Below are positions 1 through 6,594 of a stretch of 12,122 bases of DNA, in pieces. The DNA comes from Ectopseudomonas composti. GTDB lineage: Bacteria; Pseudomonadota; Gammaproteobacteria; Pseudomonadales; Pseudomonadaceae. Below the pieces are notes generated by a model, which saw only the letters and a program-made list of their open reading frames with translations, was not told the origin of the DNA and made no database searches. Location of the stretch: NCBI GenBank assembly GCA_946886245.1, contig CAMPIF010000075.1:1-12122 (forward strand), written 5' to 3'. Every line of letters begins with the position of its first letter. Positions within the stretch are counted from its first letter, which is position 1. A program made the translations under genes and the position numbers.

Positions 1-741
1 GCCACCCACGACGAGGACTTTCTTCATCATCTCGGTGCCTTGCCCGATGAGGAGATCGATCTGCCCCTGCGCGACGAGCTCGTTCAGCAACTGCGCGACA
101 CGGCGGCGGCACCCAGCACTCTGGAGCAACTCGGCGAGCACTGGCAGCAGGACACAGCCGTGCAGGCGCGATTGATCGCAGCGGCCAACAGCAGCCTCTA
201 CAACAGCACCGGACAGCCGTGCGTCAGCTTGCCCGATGCCGTGCGCCGACTGGGCGCAGCCACCGCGCTGAATCTGATTCAGGGCCTGGCGCTCCGCCCG
301 GTAGCCAGCCTGCAGGACGCTGATCTGAGGACCCTGGGCCAGAACCTGCTGCAGACGCAATTGGACCTGCGTCACAGGGTCGGTGCATTGGCCAAGACCT
401 GTCAGCTGGACCCGACACCCCTGCACAGCGCCGCCCTGCTGCAACGCATGGGTGAGCTGGCCGTGCTGCAGCAGGCGCAGATCTGGCGTAACGGCGGTCT
501 GCCGTTGAGCGAGGCGCAACTGCAACAAGCCCTGCGCCAATACAGCGGCGAGCTGGCCAGTCGCCTCAAGGCGGATTGGCGTTTGCCCATTGGCCTGCGT
601 GAGCTGATCGGTGCCTGTTACGGCCTGGCTCCCGGCAACGCCCGCCGCGAGCCGATTCTCATGCGCCTTGCCTGCGTCGAACTGCAGGGCGCCGACAGTC
701 AGGAAGTACAACGCCTGCGTCGCCTGGCCGGGCTGAGCTGA
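1..741 (+). CDS. HDOD-domain signalling protein, 5'-truncated by the window edge
   Basis: The reading frame is open from the first base to TGA 739-741, giving 246 codons, so the true start lies upstream. The TTG at 40 has no Shine-Dalgarno sequence at a usable distance and is not a convincing start. Around codons 35-110 the protein shows HDOD features: a segment with DTAVQARLIAAANSSLY, followed by SLPDAVRRLGAATALNLI, the pattern of the HDOD fold. The position of the HD-like helix reads ALLQRMGEL, so the metal-binding His-Asp pair of true HD phosphohydrolases is absent, as is usual for HDOD. HDOD proteins are generally non-catalytic signalling or scaffold proteins often linked to two-component and c-di-GMP pathways. 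The gene ends 10 nt before the first kinase, so it is probably an early member of the same operon. What precedes the HDOD domain (receiver, YbaK-like or nothing) cannot be seen. Confidence 0.85.
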   Translation, partial: ATHDEDFLHHLGALPDEEIDLPLRDELVQQLRDTAAAPSTLEQLGEHWQQDTAVQARLIAAANSSLYNSTGQPCVSLPDAVRRLGAATALNLIQGLALRPVASLQDADLRTLGQNLLQTQLDLRHRVGALAKTCQLDPTPLHSAALLQRMGELAVLQQAQIWRNGGLPLSEAQLQQALRQYSGELASRLKADWRLPIGLRELIGACYGLAPGNARREPILMRLACVELQGADSQEVQRLRRLAGLS

Positions 742-751
742 GGCGCGACGA

Positions 752-3700
752 ATGAGTAAACCCAGGCTGGGTCATCGCGGGTTCGGTCAATTCAACGCCA
801 GCCGCTGGGGCGCCGGCCGCCAAGATGCGGGCCACCGGGACGCCGGCCGCCGAGATGCGGACCATTGGATAGTCATCGGTGGCAGCTTGTGCCTGGCGCT
901 GTTCTTCGCCTTTCTCGGGCGCCAGGCGCTGAACGAGCGCGAAGCCCTCTGGCAACTGCAGATCAGCAAGCAGGCAGACATTCAGCGCATGGCCCTGAAC
1001 AGCACCCAGCATGGGCTGCAGGAACGCACGCAACTGCTGGCGGAGACCATCGCCGCCGATGCCTGGGTAACGGAGCTGGTACGCCAGGCTCACGCTCTGC
1101 CGGAGAGCGATCTGGAAAGCCTGGCCAGTATCCGCAGCCAGCTCTACACCCGCCTGGCGCCACGCTGGCGCAACCTGCAGGCGCGCCAGCCGTTTCGCCT
1201 CTACGTGCACCTGGCGCCGGACGTCAAGGTGCTGCTGCGGGTACACGAACCCGAGCATTTCGGCGACCTGCAGATCGGTTGGCGCCCGATGGTGCTGGAG
1301 GCACTGCGCAGCGCCAGCAGCCAGGCCGGCCTGGGTCTGACCCGCGGCAGCATCGGCATGCGCGCCATCGCCCCGCTGCTGGCCGAGGGCAACAACGGTC
1401 CCCAGCAGGTCGGCGCCATCGAAGTGGCCATGGGCGTGCTCGACGATCTCGCCCAACTGGACCAGGAATTCGACAGCGGCGTTGCTCTGCTACTGCGCGA
1501 GGATCTGCTGCTGGACTCGGGCAGCGGCGAAGAACTACGCGGACTGGCCAGCGACAGACAGCGCTGGCGACTGATGGACCATTCGCGGCCCCAGGTCCTG
1601 GCCTGGCAACAGCAACAGCGACTGCCTCCCCCTACTGAGGGCGACAGCGTACGCCTGCTGGACGACGGTGAACGCCATTATCTGGTCAATCAGATGGCGC
1701 TGAGCAGCTACCGGCAACGTCACGACCCCAGCGCAGAGCCACTGGCGGTTGCACTGATCTGGCACGACGTCAGCGATCAGTTCAATCTGCACCGCAGCGA
1801 CAAGCGCTGGCTGGTGATCAAATGGCTGCTCGCCTGGTGCGGCGCCGAGGCCCTGCTGCTGGTTCTGTTACGCAGCACCCGGCGCAGCACGCAACGCCTG
1901 ATGCAGCGCCAGCAGGCGGCGCTGCGCGCGCTCAACGAGATCGCTGCGCTGCCCAGCCTGAGCCGCACCGAGCAACTGCGCCAGGCGCTGCGCCTGGGCG
2001 CCGAGCATTTCGGCATGCCGCTGGGCATCATCAGCCGTATCGAGGGCGAGCAGTATCAGGTGCTGGTACAGGTATCTCCCGACGGCGCCCTCAGCGACGG
2101 CCAACTGTTCGAACTGGGCGACACCTACTGCAGCCTGGCCTTGCAGCAGAACGATGCACTGGCCATCGCCCACATGGCCGACTCGCCGCACAGGCGCCAT
2201 CCCTGTTATCGCCAGTTCGCCCTGGAAAGCTATATCGGCACCGCCGTGCGCGTGGCCGGCAAGCCTTTCGGCACCCTGGCCTTCGCCAACCCGGAGCGGC
2301 GCAGGCAGCCGTTCGATGAGGCCGACCGCGACTTCCTCGGCCTGTTCGCCCGCTGGGTCGGCGCCATTCTGGAACGCCAGCAGCAGGAGCGCGCCGTGCG
2401 CGCGGCACGCGCCTATCTGCAAGCAGTGCTGGACTCGGCCACCGGGGTGTCGATCATCGCCACCGACACGCTCGGCATCATCAGCCTGTTCAATCGCGGT
2501 GCCGAACGCCTGCTCGGCTACAGCGCCGAGGAAATGGTTGGCCATCGCACCCCGGCGGTCATTCACCTCGAGGAGGAAATCCAGACTCGCGCCGCCGAGC
2601 TGAGCGAGGTCGCCGGCCACCCGCTGGAGGGCTTCGAAGTCTTCGTGCACAACGCCCGTGGCGGCGACCCGGAAACTCGCCAGTGGACCTATCGCCACAA
2701 GGACGGCAGCCTGCGCCAGGTCAACCTCACCGTCAGCGCCATGTTCGACGAGAATGGCCAGATCACCGGCTTTCTCGGCATCGCCAGCGATATCAGCGAG
2801 TTGCAACAGACCACCCGTGCGCTGCAGAAGAGCGAGAGTCGCTTCCGCGGCCTGGTGGCCAACCTGCCAGGCGTGGTGTATCGCTGCGCCAACGACGCGG
2901 ACTGGAGCATGCGCTACGTCAGCGATGAAATTGCCAACCTCAGCGGTTACCCGACCAGCGACTTCATCGACAACCAGGTGCGCAGTTTTTCCAGCATCGT
3001 GCATCCCGATGACCTCCCCATCACCTACCGCGCCGGCGAGGCCATAAAGCGCCAGGAAAGCTTCGAACTGACCTACCGCCTGCGCCACGCCGATGGTCAT
3101 AACGTCTGGGTGCGCGAGAAGGGCCGCGGCGAGTACGACAGCAACGGCAAGCTCCTGTGGATCGATGGCTTCATCTGGGACATCAGCGAGCGCCAGGCCA
3201 TGGAGGACGAACTGCGCCTGAGCCAGCGGCGTTTTCTCAATGCCTTCAATACTGCGCCACAGGGCATGGCTCTGGTCGGCCCGGACGGCCGCTGGCTGGA
3301 GGTCAACGACGAGCTGTGCCGCATGCTCGGCTACAGCCGCGAGCAATTGCAGGCCTGCACCAACCAACAGGTCACCCATCCAGACGATGTCGATGCAGAT
3401 CGGCAAAGCGTCGCCGATCTGCTGGCCGGGCGGCTCAACACCTACCAGATCGAGAAGCGCTACCTCGACAGACTGGGGCGCACGCTCTGGGTACTGCTCA
3501 GCGTGTCACTGGTGCGTGATGGAGACGGCCTACCCGTGCACTTCGTGCTGCAGATCCAGGACTTCAGCGACCGCGTCGCCGCCGAGCGCGCGGTGCGCGA
3601 GCGCGAGCACTACCTCAGAACCCTGCTCGACAACGTCATCGACGCCATCGTCACCATCGACGAGCGAGGCCATATCGAGACCTTCAACCATGCCGCCGAA

Positions 3701-4675
3701 CAGATCTTCGGCTACAGCCAGCACGAGGTGGCCGGGCGCAACGTCAAGCTGCTGATGCCCGATCCCTTGCAGAGTGCCCAAGACGGCTACCTCGGCCACT
3801 ACCAGAGCAGCGACCAGAACAGCGGCAAGGCGCGCATCATCGGCCTGGATCGCGAGGTCGAGGGCCTGCGCCGCAATGGCGAGGTGTTCCCCATGGAGCT
3901 GGCGGTGTCGCAGATCAGCCATCAGGGCCAGCGCCGCTATATCGCGGTGATCCGTGATATCACCGAGCGCAAGCGCATCGAGCAGATGAAGAACGAATTC
4001 GTCTCCACCGTCAGCCATGAGCTGCGCACCCCACTCACGGCCATCGCCGGTTCGCTCGGACTGATCAACGGCGGTGCGCTCGGCGCCGTACCGGAGAGCA
4101 TGCGCCAGATGCTGGCCATCGCCCACAGCAACAGCCAGCGTCTCAGCGCCCTGATCAACGACCTGCTGGACATCGACAAACTGGTCGCCGGCAAGATGCA
4201 ATTCGACATGCAGGCGCGCGCACTGCAGCCACTGCTGGAACAGGCGCTGCTGCACAACCAGCCCTATGCCGAGCAGCACCAGGTGGCGTTGCGTCTGCAG
4301 GTCGAAGGTGACGCCCTGGTGCGGGTCGACGCCCAGCGCCTGGCCCAGGTGATGGCCAACCTGCTGTCCAACGCCGCCAAGTTCTCGCCAGCAGGTGCCA
4401 GCGTCGACGTGCGCCTGCAGCATTGCGGCGAGGTCCTGCGCGTCAGCGTCTCGGACAGCGGTCCCGGCATACCGGAAGCCTTCAAACCGCGCATCTTCAG
4501 CAAGTTCTCCCAGGCCGATTCCGGTGACACCCGACAACAGGGCGGCACCGGGCTGGGGCTGGCCATCTGCAAGGAAATCATCGAACGCATGGGCGGCCAT
4601 ATCGGCTTCGACTCGTCCCCGGGTCAAGGTGCTACCTTCTGGTTCGAACTACCGATCACCGGGAGCGCTTCATGA
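752..4675 (+). CDS. Membrane sensor histidine kinase: Cache-type sensor, GAF, four PAS, HisKA, HATPase
   Basis: This 1307-residue protein senses signals outside the cytoplasm and, by family, autophosphorylates on histidine. Transmembrane segments lie at about 39-55 and 353-373 and enclose a periplasmic domain of about 295 residues. The stretch at 148-172 (VHLAPDVKVLLRVHEPEHFGD) and the following GSIGMRAIAPLL resemble the double-Cache-3 family. Then come a GAF domain (about 395-545) and PAS domains at about 550-680, 690-810, 822-940 and 950-1076; the last is FixL-like. The HisKA box HELRTPL has phospho-accepting His1089. The ATPase has N-box Asn1207, G1-box Asp1235 and GGTGLGLAI. There is no receiver, so the phosphate must go to another protein. 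The ATG at 752 has GAGG (740-743) 8 nt upstream. The cytoplasmic N-terminus contains a 10-codon tandem duplication. The stop overlaps the next start as ATGA. The ligand is unknown. Confidence 0.95.
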   Translation: MSKPRLGHRGFGQFNASRWGAGRQDAGHRDAGRRDADHWIVIGGSLCLALFFAFLGRQALNEREALWQLQISKQADIQRMALNSTQHGLQERTQLLAETIAADAWVTELVRQAHALPESDLESLASIRSQLYTRLAPRWRNLQARQPFRLYVHLAPDVKVLLRVHEPEHFGDLQIGWRPMVLEALRSASSQAGLGLTRGSIGMRAIAPLLAEGNNGPQQVGAIEVAMGVLDDLAQLDQEFDSGVALLLREDLLLDSGSGEELRGLASDRQRWRLMDHSRPQVLAWQQQQRLPPPTEGDSVRLLDDGERHYLVNQMALSSYRQRHDPSAEPLAVALIWHDVSDQFNLHRSDKRWLVIKWLLAWCGAEALLLVLLRSTRRSTQRLMQRQQAALRALNEIAALPSLSRTEQLRQALRLGAEHFGMPLGIISRIEGEQYQVLVQVSPDGALSDGQLFELGDTYCSLALQQNDALAIAHMADSPHRRHPCYRQFALESYIGTAVRVAGKPFGTLAFANPERRRQPFDEADRDFLGLFARWVGAILERQQQERAVRAARAYLQAVLDSATGVSIIATDTLGIISLFNRGAERLLGYSAEEMVGHRTPAVIHLEEEIQTRAAELSEVAGHPLEGFEVFVHNARGGDPETRQWTYRHKDGSLRQVNLTVSAMFDENGQITGFLGIASDISELQQTTRALQKSESRFRGLVANLPGVVYRCANDADWSMRYVSDEIANLSGYPTSDFIDNQVRSFSSIVHPDDLPITYRAGEAIKRQESFELTYRLRHADGHNVWVREKGRGEYDSNGKLLWIDGFIWDISERQAMEDELRLSQRRFLNAFNTAPQGMALVGPDGRWLEVNDELCRMLGYSREQLQACTNQQVTHPDDVDADRQSVADLLAGRLNTYQIEKRYLDRLGRTLWVLLSVSLVRDGDGLPVHFVLQIQDFSDRVAAERAVREREHYLRTLLDNVIDAIVTIDERGHIETFNHAAEQIFGYSQHEVAGRNVKLLMPDPLQSAQDGYLGHYQSSDQNSGKARIIGLDREVEGLRRNGEVFPMELAVSQISHQGQRRYIAVIRDITERKRIEQMKNEFVSTVSHELRTPLTAIAGSLGLINGGALGAVPESMRQMLAIAHSNSQRLSALINDLLDIDKLVAGKMQFDMQARALQPLLEQALLHNQPYAEQHQVALRLQVEGDALVRVDAQRLAQVMANLLSNAAKFSPAGASVDVRLQHCGEVLRVSVSDSGPGIPEAFKPRIFSKFSQADSGDTRQQGGTGLGLAICKEIIERMGGHIGFDSSPGQGATFWFELPITGSAS
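811..870 (+). repeat. 30-bp tandem repeat within the first kinase gene (two copies)
   Basis: Positions 811-840 and 841-870 are adjacent copies of a 30-bp unit that match at 24 of 30 positions. Both begin with CGCCGGCCGCC and share GATGCGG. The unit is exactly 10 codons, so it duplicates a charged peptide of the type AGRQDAGHRD / AGRRDADHW just before the first transmembrane segment (residues about 21-38). The frame is kept. Confidence 0.85.
3991..4663 (+). repeat. Homologous kinase core, copy 1 of 3
   Basis: This segment encodes the HisKA and HATPase region of the first kinase and is strongly similar, in protein and DNA, to 5911-6579 and 8050-8712. Over the first 74 residues (from NEF or SEF to the Gln after GKM-x-FD) it agrees with copy 2 at 64 positions and with copy 3 at 63, by hand count. 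Several stretches of DNA are identical, for example the bases around the phosphorylated histidine. Confidence 0.8.
4661..4665 (+). promoter_or_regulatory. Ribosome binding site for the second kinase
   Basis: GGGAG lies 6 nt upstream of the ATG at 4672, inside the end of the preceding gene. Together with the ATGA overlap it fixes the start of the second kinase and suggests coupled translation. Confidence 0.6.
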
Positions 4676-6594
4676 GCCAAGCCCCGATACCCAGCAACGA
4701 GCAGGAACGCCTGGCCGCCCTGCGCGCCCTGGAACTGCTCGACAGTCCGGCCGAAGCGATGTTCGACCACATCACCGCGTTGGCCGCAGAAATCTGCGGC
4801 ACCCCCATCGCCCTGATCTCGCTGATCGATGCCCAGCGCCAGTGGTTCAAGAGCCGGGTCGGCCTGGATGTCGAGCAGACCGCTCGCGAGCTGGCCTTCT
4901 GCGCCCACGCGGTGGCCGCCGACGCACCATTGGAAGTGGACAACGCGCTGGATGATGCGCGCTTTCGCGACAACCCGCTGGTCACTTGCGCCCCGCATAT
5001 CCGCTTCTACGCCGGCGTGCCGCTGCATGACAGCCGGGGCCTGGCGCTCGGCACCCTGTGCGTGATCGACCGCCAGCCGCGCCACCTCGACAACCACCAG
5101 CGAGATCAACTGCAGCACCTGGCACAACTGACCGGGGAGTTGTTCGAGCTGCGCCTGCAGGCGCGCCGCCAGGCCGAGCAGAGCGCCATGCACCAGGCCA
5201 TGCTGGACAACGCCGGCAGCGCAGTGCTGGTGCTGGACCCACAGGGCCGGGTGCTGCGCAGCAACCACGAAGCGCAACAACTGCTGGGCCATTCGCCCGG
5301 CGATCTGGAGGTCCAGTACCTGCCGCAGTTGCTGCTCGAGCCAGGCCAGTACGAGCGCCTGTGCACGGCCTGCAGCAGCGGGCCGCAGAGCACCGAGGGG
5401 CAGATGCGCGCACGCAGCGGACAGCACCTGCCGGTGCGCCTGAATCTCTCGCCGATCCGCGCCGAAGGCCAGCCGCTCCAAGGCTACCTGCTGGTGGCCA
5501 ACGACCTCAGCCAGCGCGAAGAAGCGCGCCTGCGTCTGCAGCGCATCGCCGCACAGCTGCCGGGTATGGTCTACCAGTATCTGCTGCGCGCCGATGGCAG
5601 CAGTTGCTTCCCCTATGCCAGCGCCGGTATCCGCGACGTTTACGGCTGCACGCCAGAAGAAGTCAGCGAGGATGCCGGTCCACTCCTCGCCCGCCTGCAT
5701 CCGGACGACGCGCCACAGGTGCACGCCGCCATCGCTCGCTCGGCTGCGAACCTGAGCACCTGGCATCAGGAGTACCGCGTCCTGCATCCGCTGCACGGCC
5801 CGCTCTGGCTCGAGGGACGGGCCGCACCGCAGCGCCTGCCTGGCGGCGAAACGCTCTGGCACGGCTTCATCAGCGATATCAGCGAACGCAAGCGCGGCGA
5901 GCAATTGCAGAACGAGTTCGTCTCCACCGTCAGCCATGAGCTGCGCACGCCGCTGACCGCCATCGCCGGCTCACTCGGCCTGATCAACGGCGGCGCCCTG
6001 GGCGCGGTACCGGAGCAGATGCAGCAGATGCTGGAAATCGCCCAGAGCAACAGCCAGCGTCTGCGCAAGCTGATCGACGAGCTGCTGGACATCGACAAAC
6101 TGGTTGCCGGCAAGATGCGCTTCGATCTGCAGCCGCTGGCCCTGCGCCCGCTGCTGGAGCAGGCGCTGCACAGCAACCAGCCCTATGCCGAGCATCATCG
6201 GGTGCAACTGCTGCTGCTGCCGGGCATCGATTGCCAGGTAACCGCCGACGCCCAGCGCCTGGAACAGGTGCTGGCCAACCTGCTGGCCAATGCCGCCAAG
6301 TTTTCCTCCGCCGGACAGAGCGTGGAGCTGGCAGCCGTGCCCGGCGACGGCTGGGTGCGCATCAGCGTGCGTGATCACGGTCAGGGCATCGCACCGAACT
6401 TCAAGCCGCGCATCTTCAGCAAATTTGCCCAGGCCGATGCCGGCGACACCCGTCGCCAGGGCGGCACGGGCCTTGGCCTGGCGATCAGCAAGGAGATCGT
6501 CGAGCACATGGGCGGACGCATCGGCTTCGACTCCGTGGAGGGGCAAGGCAGCACCTTCTGGCTGGACCTGCCGCTGGCCGGGATGCAGCCATGA
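4672..6594 (+). CDS. Soluble sensor histidine kinase: GAF, two PAS, HisKA, HATPase
   Basis: This 640-residue kinase has no hydrophobic segment long enough to span a membrane, so it should sense cytoplasmic signals. An N-terminal GAF domain (about 22-160) contains CGTPIALISLIDAQRQWFKS, AFCAHAV and YAGVPL, the common small-molecule-binding GAF type found at the start of many proteobacterial kinases and cyclases. Two PAS domains follow (about 173-285 and 287-407), the second with LHPDDAPQVH and ending ISDISERK. The phospho-accepting His is 422 in HELRTPL. ATP-binding motifs are intact: Asn540, Asp568 (DHGQG) and GGTGLGLAI. It lacks a receiver, so an external receiver is needed. The start codon overlaps the stop of the previous gene (ATGA), and its own stop overlaps the next start in the same way. 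The GAF ligand cannot be deduced from the sequence. Confidence 0.95.
   Translation: MSQAPIPSNEQERLAALRALELLDSPAEAMFDHITALAAEICGTPIALISLIDAQRQWFKSRVGLDVEQTARELAFCAHAVAADAPLEVDNALDDARFRDNPLVTCAPHIRFYAGVPLHDSRGLALGTLCVIDRQPRHLDNHQRDQLQHLAQLTGELFELRLQARRQAEQSAMHQAMLDNAGSAVLVLDPQGRVLRSNHEAQQLLGHSPGDLEVQYLPQLLLEPGQYERLCTACSSGPQSTEGQMRARSGQHLPVRLNLSPIRAEGQPLQGYLLVANDLSQREEARLRLQRIAAQLPGMVYQYLLRADGSSCFPYASAGIRDVYGCTPEEVSEDAGPLLARLHPDDAPQVHAAIARSAANLSTWHQEYRVLHPLHGPLWLEGRAAPQRLPGGETLWHGFISDISERKRGEQLQNEFVSTVSHELRTPLTAIAGSLGLINGGALGAVPEQMQQMLEIAQSNSQRLRKLIDELLDIDKLVAGKMRFDLQPLALRPLLEQALHSNQPYAEHHRVQLLLLPGIDCQVTADAQRLEQVLANLLANAAKFSSAGQSVELAAVPGDGWVRISVRDHGQGIAPNFKPRIFSKFAQADAGDTRRQGGTGLGLAISKEIVEHMGGRIGFDSVEGQGSTFWLDLPLAGMQP
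5911..6579 (+). repeat. Homologous kinase core, copy 2 of 3
   Basis: This is the HisKA and HATPase region of the second kinase. It is closest to copy 1: the first 35 residues, from NEF to the Glu of AVPE, are identical, and the DNA around the phosphorylated histidine matches copy 1 without a gap. Similarity drops sharply upstream of this block, where the sensory domains differ. Confidence 0.8.

Noticed and set aside
40..42. TTG as a start codon for the HDOD gene
   Set aside because: The frame is open to the window edge and there is no ribosome binding site at suitable spacing, so the gene is truncated rather than started here.
1868..3406. Long open frame on the minus strand (512 codons) and similar ones at 4624-5937 and 7542-8849
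   Set aside because: They lie opposite clear kinase genes, their protein products show no domain pattern, and long antisense open frames are expected from the strong G/C third-position bias.
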